Assembly: GCA_018267385.1 (NCBI GenBank) | Contig: JAFDYN010000015.1 | Span: 1 to 64,000, forward strand | Origin: Bacteroidota bacterium | Lineage (GTDB): Bacteria; Bacteroidota; Bacteroidia; Chitinophagales; LD1 | Direction of reading: 5' to 3' | Length of the DNA: 64,000 nt | The notes under the pieces: model-generated | Told to the model about the DNA's origin: nothing | Database searches by the model: none | Seen by the model: only the letters and a program-made list of their open reading frames with translations | Part shown: positions 8,501-15,777 of the stretch, in pieces | Layout: each line of letters begins with the position of its first letter | How positions within the stretch are numbered: position 1 is the first letter of the stretch | Position numbers and translations under genes: made by a program

Positions 8501-9608
8501 TCATACCCAGCTCATACCAGATCTGGTCGTAGTAGTCTTTGTACTTGCCATCGCGGCTCATCTGTGTGAGCAGCTTTCGGATATCGTCGGAGTTGCCACC
8601 CTTGCTGCCCAGCTTGGCGCGGTTGATCTTGGCGTAGAACTCCATGTCGTAGTTAGGCCTGTTCTTCAGCACGAGCCGGTAGTAGTCTGAGGCCTTCTTG
8701 TAGTCGCCACTGCGCTCATAGAGCTGCGCGAGGATGAAGAGCGGCCTTACCTTCTTCAGCTTCTTTTTCTCCATGCCTACGTAGGTCTCCAGCGGCTTGA
8801 TGGCGTCGTGGTAGTTCTTCTGACGGAGAAAGATCTCGGCCTCGGTAGCCTCCAGCTCCTTGTCGAGGTTCTTGTAAAACTTATCATCCGACCGGGCAAA
8901 CTGTATCACCGATGCCGCCTCTACAAACTTCTTCTGCGCAGCATAGCTCTTGGCCAGCCAGAGCAGCGCCTCGGCACGGGCGGGCTCGTGTATCATCAGG
9001 GTGTATGATGGACGCTCGTCCACTTTCACCAGTATCATGTTGCCCTTCTCGTCCAGCTTCTGTACAAATTTCGGCTTCTTGACCGGTTTCCTCTTCAGCG
9101 TAGGCTTGGCGTTCTTGCCTTCTTTCTTGCGCTCCTTTACGTAGTCTACACCGTTTTTGTACTCCGTGGTAGTATACTTGAAAAAGCTCTGAGCGCGCTC
9201 ATAGTTGCCCTTGATATAGACAGCCTTACCCATCATCAGAAAGTCATCATCAGCCCAGTTTGACACCTTGTGTATTTGCACGGAGTTGGTCAGGTGCTTC
9301 TCTATCTCATCTAGCTCACCTGATACGGCGCTGGCCTCCTTGGGGTCGGAGTAGGTGTAGAGGGGGAGTATCTCTTTGTAGTTGTCTTTGTGGGTCTTGT
9401 CCATAGTGACGTAGACCGCCTTCAGCCGCTCATTGGCGTTGAAGTAGGCATTGTAGTGCCCCGTGATATCGTGATACACCATCGATGGGAGCGGAGCATG
9501 GTTGGTCGTAGAGCACCCGGCCAGCAAAAGCAACCCCCAAAATGCTGCAAATATTACTACTTTCGTGAAGCGCAAAGTTTTAAGTCTTTTATAAGCCAAA
9601 CGGCACAT
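5508..9608 (-). CDS. sprE: T9SS periplasmic lipoprotein PorW/SprE with expanded Ala/QDS repeat region
   Basis: About 1366 residues. The start at 9608 gives MCRLAYKRLKTLRF and a lipoprotein signal ending LLLLAGCS; the longer frame from 9719 runs through intergenic repeats. After the lipidated Cys comes the family opening (YHDITGHYNAYFNANERLK), then many TPR-like helical repeats (roughly 90-800). PorW/SprE is an outer-membrane lipoprotein needed for type IX secretion and gliding, thought to link the PorKLMN motor complex to the translocon. Roughly 900-1190 is a low-complexity segment with twelve QDS-containing units of 14-15 residues (nt about 6355-6985) and three copies of PKTLQERRDSMLAA (nt about 6060-6312). 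A Pro/Ala/Thr linker and a conserved C-terminal domain (PHGVVIWFLDP to NNYRHFYSENYK) follow. The repeat segment is the unusual part. The minus-strand TAAATTTG at 9656-9663 is a candidate -7 box. Confidence 0.82.
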   Translation of the reverse strand: MCRLAYKRLKTLRFTKVVIFAAFWGLLLLAGCSTTNHAPLPSMVYHDITGHYNAYFNANERLKAVYVTMDKTHKDNYKEILPLYTYSDPKEASAVSGELDEIEKHLTNSVQIHKVSNWADDDFLMMGKAVYIKGNYERAQSFFKYTTTEYKNGVDYVKERKKEGKNAKPTLKRKPVKKPKFVQKLDEKGNMILVKVDERPSYTLMIHEPARAEALLWLAKSYAAQKKFVEAASVIQFARSDDKFYKNLDKELEATEAEIFLRQKNYHDAIKPLETYVGMEKKKLKKVRPLFILAQLYERSGDYKKASDYYRLVLKNRPNYDMEFYAKINRAKLGSKGGNSDDIRKLLTQMSRDGKYKDYYDQIWYELGMIALTGNDRTLARKDFQKSVALSTKNADQKALSYLKLAQMDYEDEAYVTSKYYYDTTMQNMAKEDTSYAAVESRDKTLAKLVKQIDIITTEDSLQRIAGMSDAERLKFIHKLLDQKQKEADAKEAGKGIKGVNSDFIKPGAGQAPPPTDDPANQFYFYNVTAKGNGYSEFVRKWGRRKLEDNWRRKDKSISSETTDATDSAKAKSDSLAATITPGSEDDKMLAGLPLTPEKLQKSNDKLVDAYYQVGTVYKDDLQAYRKAINAFDELNRRFPGNKLELESWYQLYLLEGKTKNNNKAELYKNKILEKYPDSKIAQYLKNPEYLAQEQKKQNSLSDYYDAAYNDYATGMYASAEQKIAEVDAQFKENQIRAKFDLLNAQVLAKENRLGDYVQALNKVITKYPGTPEKDVAQTWLNKLNSSKLPQVDISKLPKDSLDEAAEMASAPVFTDTTGNADFLSKVQSQRPKTDAVTADAATKPGKTAGKPDTKPAAAAKDTTPAKPYVPLTKAEAMDSAIKARKAIQDSIIAKNIADRKARQDSLAALAAAKKAAQDSIIAHNIAVRQARQDSIAAANAAKQKAREEAIAKNIADKKARQDSIAAAQAAKSGAAGSKTGAKTGNTAAQDSLNALIAARKAKQDSIIAHTAALKKAAQDSIDRHIAARKALQDSLNAAKNAAIKARQDSINAKLAAKKATQDSIAAAKAGIDKAKQDSINAKKGIKPAATPAETPAANRPKTLQERRDSMLAARAKDSIEHKNTAGRPKTLQERRDSMLAARAKDSLERKNATGHPKTLQERRDSMLAAHAAHLKDSIDAAAKKPATKPAAKPETQPVVKEAPKTTPATAPKTTPKDTVKPAAPKAPATPVAQRPAFDSDTTAAMYGKMDNAPHGVVIWFLDPTAYNSSVSSAIDKFDAENGYTTTTTRGVDIDKDSKLINIKSFKDKDAAMAYVAALRAKMKEVLPALSDDQYFIGAISTLNYSTLVGSKAINNYRHFYSENYK

Positions 9609-9704
9609 AGGGACATACCTATAGCCTGCAGGTTCAGTGAATAACTGTAAAAGAACAAATTTATTACATTTTGACCGAAAAATAAGCCGAATTCGGCCCC
9701 TTCG

Positions 9705-9773
9705 GCCCCCAACCCCCAAAGGGGGCTTAATACAAAGGGGCTGGCTGTTAAGCCCCCTTTGGGGGTTGGGGGC
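9705..9773. repeat. Perfect 26-bp inverted repeat between sprE and the M23 peptidase gene
   Basis: The left arm (9705-9730, starting GCCCCCAACCCCCAAAGGGG) and the right arm (9748-9773) are exact reverse complements separated by 17 nt. It lies between two divergent genes and would form a very stable hairpin in either transcript. C/G-rich palindromes of this kind (CCCCAACCCCC...GGGGG) are a common extragenic repeat class in Bacteroidota genomes. The right arm ends 15 bp before the M23 start codon, so it may affect that gene's leader. Confidence 0.85.
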
Positions 9774-9788
9774 TGTGGTATTATAAAC

Positions 9789-10667
9789 ATGGCCGACCGC
9801 ATCAAAACACGCCGCGACAGTACCCTGAAGAACAAGTTCAGGTTCGTAGTGCTGAATGACGAGACCTTTGAGGAGAAGTTCTCCCTCACGCTCACCCGTA
9901 TGAATGTCTGGGTATTCATCAGTACCATAGCGGTGGTGCTGGTCATGCTCACCGCCAGCGCCATCATCTACACCCCGCTCAAGTACTTCATCCCCGGCTT
10001 TGGCGACTACAACTACCGCTCTCAGATCGTGGCCCTCACCTTTCGCACCGACTCACTGGAGCAGCAGCTGGAGCAGCGCGCCCTCTATCTGGACGATATA
10101 GCCAAAGTCGTCAGCGGCAGCCCCGACACCTCCGGCCACGTGCCTCCGGTCAAAAGGCTCAACTCTACCGACACCAGCCGCACCATCGGCGCCCCGAGCG
10201 AGGACGAGATGCAGCTGCGCAAGGACGTAGACGAGGAGGAGAGCTACGCGCTGAACTATAAGGACAAGAAGTCCGGTGCCGGCGCCCAGCTGGGGCAGTT
10301 TCACTTCTTCAGCCCCGTGGAAGGGTATGTCACAGAGGAGTATGACCCGCAGGCCGAGCACTACGGCATAGATGTGGCCGCCAAGGCCGACGCCCCCGTC
10401 AAGGCCACACTGGACGGCACCATCATCAGCAGCGGCTGGTCTGCCGAGTACGGATATGTGGTAGCTATACAGCATAAAGACAACATTGTCAGCATCTACA
10501 AGCATAATTCTAAAATATTCAAGAATGTTGGTAACTTCGTCCATGCGGGCGATGTCATCGCGGCCGTCGGCTCTACCGGCGAGCTCAGCTCCGGCCCCCA
10601 TCTCCACTTTGAGATATGGCACGGCGGCACCAGCCTGAACCCACGTGACTACGTGATCTTTAACTAA
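9789..10667 (+). CDS. Membrane-anchored M23 peptidoglycan endopeptidase, bactofilin partner
   Basis: About 292 residues from ATG 9789 (MADRIKTRRDSTLKNKF). A charged cytoplasmic N-terminus (about 1-45) is followed by one transmembrane helix (VWVFISTIAVVLVMLTASAI, about 46-65), a short coiled-coil-like stretch (RTDSLEQQLEQRALYLDD), a linker and a C-terminal M23/LytM domain (about 175-290). The zinc-site motifs are intact: HYGIDVAA (HxxxD) and SGPHLHFE (HxH). It should cut peptidoglycan cross-links in the periplasm. It lies 17 bp before a bactofilin gene; this pairing occurs widely, and in several species bactofilins position such peptidases to set cell shape. The upstream ATG 9759 falls inside the inverted repeat and is unlikely. 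Confidence 0.88.
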   Translation: MADRIKTRRDSTLKNKFRFVVLNDETFEEKFSLTLTRMNVWVFISTIAVVLVMLTASAIIYTPLKYFIPGFGDYNYRSQIVALTFRTDSLEQQLEQRALYLDDIAKVVSGSPDTSGHVPPVKRLNSTDTSRTIGAPSEDEMQLRKDVDEEESYALNYKDKKSGAGAQLGQFHFFSPVEGYVTEEYDPQAEHYGIDVAAKADAPVKATLDGTIISSGWSAEYGYVVAIQHKDNIVSIYKHNSKIFKNVGNFVHAGDVIAAVGSTGELSSGPHLHFEIWHGGTSLNPRDYVIFN

Positions 10668-10684
10668 CCGAAAACAGGCACCAT

Positions 10685-11122
10685 ATGTCAGTATTCAGCA
10701 AGAAGGAAGGAACCACAGCCCTCAACCCCAAGGCCATGAACCAGCTCGGCCAGGGCACCGTGATAGAAGGAGAGATCAACTCAGACGCAGATATCCGTAT
10801 AGATGGCCGCGTACGCGGCAATGTGATCAGCAAGGGCAAGATCGTGCTCGGCGCTACCGGCCAGATAGATGGCGACATACGCAGCGAGAACGCCTACGTA
10901 GAGGGCCGCATCAATGGCAAGGTAGAAGTGGCAGACCTGCTCATCCTCAGCAAGACCTCCTTCGTCAATGGCGATATCGTGATCAAGAAGCTGGTAGTAG
11001 AGGAGGGTGCCAAGTTTAACGGCAAGTGTACCATGGGCATCCAGGTATCCCGCCAGGACGAGAGCGGCAACACCAAGACCTCCACCACCAACGACGTCCG
11101 CCCGATGAGCAAGGCGATCTAG
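10685..11122 (+). CDS. Bactofilin (polymer-forming cytoskeletal protein)
   Basis: 145 residues with the single bactofilin (DUF583) domain. It is a right-handed beta-helix built of short repeats such as GTVIEGEINSDADIRIDGRV and GATGQIDGDIRSENAYVEGR, at about residues 20-115, flanked by short disordered ends rich in Lys, Ser and Thr. Bactofilins polymerise without nucleotide into membrane-associated filaments that recruit cell-wall enzymes. The gene follows the M23 peptidase by 17 bp on the same strand, so the two are almost certainly one operon acting together on cell-wall shape. Confidence 0.93.
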   Translation: MSVFSKKEGTTALNPKAMNQLGQGTVIEGEINSDADIRIDGRVRGNVISKGKIVLGATGQIDGDIRSENAYVEGRINGKVEVADLLILSKTSFVNGDIVIKKLVVEEGAKFNGKCTMGIQVSRQDESGNTKTSTTNDVRPMSKAI

Positions 11123-11611
11123 GGCCTCAGGACCACAGACGACTGACCACGGACCACGGACAATCCATGACCTTTAGGGGCAAGTTTTCCGACTATATGG
11201 GCTTGGGCTCATATGGGTGATATGGCTATGTGTATGGGTGGCTGTGGGGGCTGAGATGGGCCGGTGAGGGGAGTCGTTTTTCGACTGAGGGAGATTCTTA
11301 TTGTTTTGATTGTAAGTATAATATATATTGTAAATATATTAACTGTGTTGCTTCTTGTCATGTCGCAGCGGAGCGAAGACATCTTGTACCGGCACGTGAG
11401 CCCGACGATACAAGATTCCTCTGGCAAGCTACGCAAGCCGACGGAATGACAATGCCCCGCGTCATTCATACCGGCTGAGCCGGGATCATCTTTTCTGAAT
11501 AATAGACGCGGTAAGGCGGGCCTGTCCCGCACCTCGGGTCGGGAAGGAATCCGGAGCCTCAAATGGGGCTGATGAGCATGAAGTCTGCCAAGGTTTTATT
11601 ACTTTCACCGT
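11123..11611. other. Gene-free stretch with extragenic repeats
   Basis: No credible gene seen. It holds a GACCAC-rich run (11131-11166: GACCACAGAC..GACCACGGACCACGGAC), a G-rich purine stretch (11225-11280), an AT-rich stretch (11295-11350), and a repeat of the type often seen between Bacteroidota genes (GTCGCAGCGGAGCGAAGACAT near 11360, ACGGAATGACA near 11440). CCGGCTGAGCCGG at 11471-11483 is a perfect small hairpin. The last bases carry the -7-like box for the toxin-antitoxin pair. Confidence 0.5.
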
Positions 11612-11842
11612 ATGCTTCGTACGGGCAAAACATCTAGTGATCATGAACCGCAGCCGCTGGCACCTGCCGATGTGCCGCGCCGGCTCACTGCGCGGGATAT
11701 CGCGCTCGGTATAGGCCGCAAGGCGACCGAGGAGGAGATAGAGGACTACCTCTCCCGCCCGTATGGTAAATCTGTACCACTCAAAGAGGCTATCGCCAAT
11801 CTCAAAGCAAAACTCAGCAAGAAGCACGACAAAAAGGGCTGA
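11612..11842 (+). CDS. Putative antitoxin of a ParE/RelE-type module
   Basis: 76 residues, small and highly charged. The N-terminal half (about 1-30) has no clear fold; the C-terminal half (EEEIEDYLSRPYGKSVPLKE, then AIANLKAKLSK) is helical and resembles the C-terminal toxin-binding tail of Bacteroidota antitoxins paired with ParE/RelE toxins. Its TGA overlaps the next gene's ATG by one base (ATGATG context at 11840-11844), the usual arrangement for antitoxin-toxin operons. The antitoxin should neutralise the toxin and repress the operon. A -7-like TACTTTCA at 11600-11607 lies only four bases before the ATG. The call rests mainly on the downstream gene. Confidence 0.6.
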   Translation: MLRTGKTSSDHEPQPLAPADVPRRLTARDIALGIGRKATEEEIEDYLSRPYGKSVPLKEAIANLKAKLSKKHDKKG

Positions 11843-12126
11843 TGGAGATAGAGATCAAAACAAAGGCGCTCAAGAGCCTGTCTGAGATCGCCGACTATCT
11901 TGATACCATCAATACTCCCGGCTCTGGTAGCCGCTGGCTCGATAGGTTTCTCTCTCGCATAGAGAGCTATGCACGGCCATCCGTCACCTATCCCCTCTGT
12001 CATCATCAGTGCCTGGCGCGCAGGGGTATGAGCTGCATCACTTTCCGCCGATGGGTGGTGGCTTTCAAAATTTTAAGAGGCAAGTTTGTGATCTACGAAG
12101 TGATCTTTGGGGCTGTTTTGCAATAA
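11842..12126 (+). CDS. ParE/RelE-superfamily toxin
   Basis: 94 residues with the compact ParE/RelE layout: an N-terminal strand (MEIEIKTKALKSLSEIADYL), two helices with WLDRFLSRIESYARPS (about 32-47), and a C-terminal beta-sheet (WVVAFKILRGKFVIYEVIFG, about 70-89). Members either cut mRNA on the ribosome or poison DNA gyrase; the residues that would tell these apart cannot be judged by eye. Start and stop codons overlap with the antitoxin, so the genes are translationally coupled. The pair sits next to the Shango-like operon, a common setting for such modules in defence islands. Confidence 0.72.
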   Translation: MEIEIKTKALKSLSEIADYLDTINTPGSGSRWLDRFLSRIESYARPSVTYPLCHHQCLARRGMSCITFRRWVVAFKILRGKFVIYEVIFGAVLQ

Positions 12127-12331
12127 CTGATTTTATCATGCTTTTGTCATCCTGAACCGCCGAGGCGGAGAAGGATCTTTGTGTGCCCATGGGGTACGTG
12201 TGTAAATAGGATGGCTCGCAAAAGCGCGAAAACGCAAAAGGTAGGGTTAAGCTGAAAGCTTGATTGATGGGTAGGTCTAAGCTGGAAGCTTAGGCCAGAG
12301 GAGTACCACAGTAATCTCAGAAGTTAAAGCA
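12127..12331. repeat. Extragenic repeats at the edge of the defence operon
   Basis: A TCATCCTGA..GAAGGATCTT element (about 12149-12180) of the widespread Bacteroidota intergenic type, and two small hairpins of the form AAGCT-3 nt-AGCTT (12249-12261 and 12279-12291). It lies between the convergent toxin and helicase genes and may include the operon's transcription end. Confidence 0.5.
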
Positions 12332-14464
12332 CTAAGAGGCTGACGGCTCTATAAAATTCACTTTATCAATGAATGCCTTTGTTTGGTCAAAATCGAAATA
12401 GCGCTCTTTAAGAAGAAGTATTTGGTATTGTATTGGAAGGAATACCCCCCATTTAGAGAACTCCATTATTGAAGGATTCAATCTTATAATATTTTCTAGG
12501 TGAAAATCTATTTCATCTAGGACTTTATATAGTCCGTCCTTTAAGATTGATAACCTTGGACAATCTAAAGGGAGTTCCAAGCAGCTAGAGTGATCATCAA
12601 GGACACAATTGATCCCAGCCTTATCTAATAGAAAATGTAAAGAACGATTGACCTTTGTGCTCTGAAACGTGAACCATAATGTCTCTCCAGCCTTATGTAA
12701 AAGAGGCCTATCATCGTCAATAATCTCAATTGGATAAATCGAAAACTCTTTACGAATAGTATTTAAAGCTGTTGTCGATAGTTCGTCTAACTCACAATAT
12801 TCTACGGAGTTTAACAACACCTCAAGCATTTTCTGTCTTATCCTAGAGTGAACCATGCCAGCTCGACCAAAGAATAATGGCTTTTTACCATCTCTGGCAG
12901 GGGCAACTTCAATTCTTTTTGATTTGGGGTCAACGTCAATTATCTTCCAAATTCTAGCTGCCAAAAGTATGTTTTCGTTGATCTTTACTTGAGGAGAAAA
13001 TGGGATCTCGCCAATAGTTTTGCCAGCGTTAACAACCTTCAGATTTGGCTCAGTTTTAAAAACAGTATAAAAGTCTCTTGAGTTTACGATTTTCTCTCCT
13101 TCTATTCCAATTATATATTCGTCCTGCAGCAATTCAAGAAAGTCGAGCCTTACCAGTTCGGCTAAAATTATTTCAACATCATCTGCCGAAATATTGCGGA
13201 AGGCAAAGTTTAAATGTATTTTCTCTCTAAGATCTTTATGCTTGCAGCCGGAATTCTGTTTGACTATTGACAGTATCTGATGCAATAAAATGTCATAGGG
13301 CTTCTCAGAAGTTATGGAAGGTTCAATAAATCCCTCTTGGTAGAGAATCCAACAGGAAAGTGACTGCAATAAACTCCATTCATCAGTGGCATACAGTAAT
13401 AAAGAGCTCTTTTCTCCCTCCCTTCTCCCACTTCTTCCAACTCTTTGGATTAATGACGAAATGGAACTTGTAGCATCAATCTGAACAACTTGATCAACGG
13501 TTCCTATGTCGATTCCTAGTTCTAAAGTTGATGTACATGCTATACAGAAATTATTTCTTTGATTGTTTTTCGCAAAATACTCTATGTACTCTCTGAGCTC
13601 TCTATCCACGGACGAATGATGAGAGAAATAAAAGGCATGCCCCTTTTCCCTTTTGGATATCTTCTGAAGTTTAACTGCTATTTCCTCCGCTCTACCTCTG
13701 CTATTTGGGAAGATTAGGACTTTAGCGTTTTTTGTCTTGCCATATAAATCGTCTAATAACGTATCAGGCAGTTCCATTTTATCAGACTCAAAAAAGTAGA
13801 AGTTTGCTGTGATTTCCTTAGCAGTCTTGTCTAGTAGAACCTTAGTATTTGCTTCATCACCAGTCATTCTTTTTGCTTCATTAAAATCACCTATTGTAGC
13901 AGATAGACCGATGATATTAAATGAAGCGGAGTTGATTTGCTGAAGTCTGGAAATAAGTGACTTTAGCTGAATGCCTCTATCTGTCCCAATGAATGAGTGA
14001 ATCTCATCCACTACTAAGTATTTCAGATTGCCAAAGAGCTCTTTGACATTGTAAGGAGCATTGACAAACATCGCTTCCAGTGACTCTGGTGTTATTAAAA
14101 CAATGCCTCTGGGGTTGGCCACTAGTTTATTCTTTTCCGATTTGCTAGCCTCGCCATGCCATTTCGTTACTTCTACATCAAGGTTTTTACAGAGATTTTC
14201 TACTCTAGTAAACTGATCATTAATTAGTGCGATAAGCGGTGAGATATATAAGACCTGCGCACCCTTTTCATTGAAATTTACCTTTGATAAAATCGGAAGG
14301 AAAGCTGCCTCTGTCTTTCCAGATGCAGTCCGGGATGCAAGAATATAGTTGCTATCAGTTCCAATAATTCTGCTTATGGCAGCGACTTGAATAGGACGTA
14401 GAGAATCCCAACGTTTTTCACGAATGTATTTCCTAATCGGTTCTGATAATAATTCAAATGACAT
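12332..14464 (-). CDS. sngC: SF2 DEAD/DEAH helicase of the Shango-like system (SngC-like)
   Basis: 710 residues, the last gene of the operon. Helicase motifs in order: RPIQVAAISR (Q-like region, about 22-31), SRTASGKTEAAF (Walker A, about 44-55), VVDEIHSFIG (Walker B, DEIH), GLSATIGD (motif III), STLELGIDIGTVDQV (motif V) and LIQRVGRSGRRE (motif VI). The C-terminal 300 residues look like the winged-helix and beta region of Lhr-type helicases. It should use ATP to move on DNA or RNA. Its ATG overlaps the stop of the preceding ATPase gene by one base (TAATG). TerB-like protein, BrxD-like ATPase and helicase together form the architecture of Shango anti-phage systems. The coding sequence is much more AT-rich than the neighbourhood, a sign of transfer. 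Confidence 0.8.
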   Translation of the reverse strand: MSFELLSEPIRKYIREKRWDSLRPIQVAAISRIIGTDSNYILASRTASGKTEAAFLPILSKVNFNEKGAQVLYISPLIALINDQFTRVENLCKNLDVEVTKWHGEASKSEKNKLVANPRGIVLITPESLEAMFVNAPYNVKELFGNLKYLVVDEIHSFIGTDRGIQLKSLISRLQQINSASFNIIGLSATIGDFNEAKRMTGDEANTKVLLDKTAKEITANFYFFESDKMELPDTLLDDLYGKTKNAKVLIFPNSRGRAEEIAVKLQKISKREKGHAFYFSHHSSVDRELREYIEYFAKNNQRNNFCIACTSTLELGIDIGTVDQVVQIDATSSISSLIQRVGRSGRREGEKSSLLLYATDEWSLLQSLSCWILYQEGFIEPSITSEKPYDILLHQILSIVKQNSGCKHKDLREKIHLNFAFRNISADDVEIILAELVRLDFLELLQDEYIIGIEGEKIVNSRDFYTVFKTEPNLKVVNAGKTIGEIPFSPQVKINENILLAARIWKIIDVDPKSKRIEVAPARDGKKPLFFGRAGMVHSRIRQKMLEVLLNSVEYCELDELSTTALNTIRKEFSIYPIEIIDDDRPLLHKAGETLWFTFQSTKVNRSLHFLLDKAGINCVLDDHSSCLELPLDCPRLSILKDGLYKVLDEIDFHLENIIRLNPSIMEFSKWGVFLPIQYQILLLKERYFDFDQTKAFIDKVNFIEPSAS

Positions 14465-15777
14465 TACAACTCCTCAATAGTATCTAAGGCCAGCTCTACA
14501 GGTCTTTCGTCTTTGATTTCAATATTTTGGAACAAGGAACGCTTATCAATATTCGGATTTTGGCGGATTATGCTTAGGATGTTCAAGAAATCTCTAATTA
14601 CCTCTCGTGGTGTTAGAAACTCACTTGCACCTGGCTTATTGAATATCTCTTCCATAAATGCCTGGATATCGTTATCAGAGATGTCAATATTCACTTTATA
14701 GTTAAAGTCGAAAACAAATTTTAGTTTATTTAAAAGGACGAAGATCTCATTATGGTCTAACGGTAAGAGCTTTATTACCGGCTGCGCAAAATCACGAATT
14801 TCAGCAGTTTCAAATTTATTGCTTTCCAACCTTGATTTTAAAGCCTGATAGCTAAATAAACCTCTTCGTTCATTTTCCAGAAAATCCTTCGTGCCTGCAA
14901 AGTTTATGAAGAGGTTGTTAATTTTTCCTTGGAAGCAGTCATTGTAAATTGTCAAGATCTTTTCATAATTCTTTTCTCTCATTACGGCGGTTGATATCTT
15001 ATAGAGATTGATTGCTTCATCAAGATTTATCATAAAACCACTGTACCCCATACTCACAAAAAGGCGACAAAAGTTTTTGAGCATATCATAATAGTTCAGA
15101 TCGTTGATTATCTCACGAACACCTAAATCTTGTCTGGCCTCGGTTTTAGTTTTATACTCACCCTTTAGCCATTTTAGTGCGTTCCTTCTTAATATTTCAT
15201 CATCATTGATATATCCCTCGTAATACTTCACAACTACTAGTCCAAAGTCAAAGCCTCCAACATCTGTAAGCTCATTTATGGTCTTCATTATGTTGTCTTG
15301 AATAAGACGAACGTATTGAGCATTCCGTATGTCAGAAATCGCTATGTGATTTTCATCCGCAGTTTTGGCGATAATTTGGTCAATCCACTTTTCCAGAAGT
15401 GTTGAAAGTGCTCCACCTTCTGGTTTTGTTTGAATAGCAATGTTATCCATGATAGATGAATAAAGTACTGTTGCTTTTCCATCATTCGAGTATAAACGAT
15501 TCTCCGGAGTGAAATCGGCAGTTGCAACGACAAATTTTTGCTTTAGCGCTACTGTGTTCAAAAGATGTAGCATAAATGACTTGCCAGAACCGAAATCACC
15601 TATCCAAAATTTGGCCATGCTGTGCCCATTTTTCACATCGTCCAGTGCTCTTATAAACGCTTCTACTTCTTCAGATCTACCTACTGTAATGTGCTGAACG
15701 CCTATGCGAGGCACTACTCCACCTAGTAAGGAATTTACAATAGCTGTAGCTTCTTTGGGTTTTAAATTTTCTATCAT
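14464..15777 (-). CDS. sngB: BrxD-like (DUF2791) P-loop ATPase of the Shango-like system (SngB-like)
   Basis: 437 residues. Walker A is FWIGDFGSGKSFMLHLL (about 57-73) and Walker B is SGFMINLDEAINL (about 248-260). The opening (AIVNSLLGGVVPRIGVQHIT) and the acidic Walker B ending DEA match the BREX BrxD/DUF2791 ATPase family, AAA+-like ATPases found in BREX and related defence operons. Its ATG overlaps the stop of the TerB-like gene by four bases (ATGA), so the three genes are translationally coupled. It probably works with the helicase on phage DNA. I see no missing motif. Confidence 0.82.
   Translation of the reverse strand: MIENLKPKEATAIVNSLLGGVVPRIGVQHITVGRSEEVEAFIRALDDVKNGHSMAKFWIGDFGSGKSFMLHLLNTVALKQKFVVATADFTPENRLYSNDGKATVLYSSIMDNIAIQTKPEGGALSTLLEKWIDQIIAKTADENHIAISDIRNAQYVRLIQDNIMKTINELTDVGGFDFGLVVVKYYEGYINDDEILRRNALKWLKGEYKTKTEARQDLGVREIINDLNYYDMLKNFCRLFVSMGYSGFMINLDEAINLYKISTAVMREKNYEKILTIYNDCFQGKINNLFINFAGTKDFLENERRGLFSYQALKSRLESNKFETAEIRDFAQPVIKLLPLDHNEIFVLLNKLKFVFDFNYKVNIDISDNDIQAFMEEIFNKPGASEFLTPREVIRDFLNILSIIRQNPNIDKRSLFQNIEIKDERPVELALDTIEEL

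Noticed and set aside
9705-9773. Attachment-site or IS-end interpretation of the 26-bp inverted repeat
   Set aside because: No transposase or integrase, no target duplication, and the palindrome type is a common extragenic repeat.
10053-10622. 189-residue minus-strand frame inside the M23 gene
   Set aside because: Shadow of the M23 domain, whose zinc motifs are clear on the plus strand.
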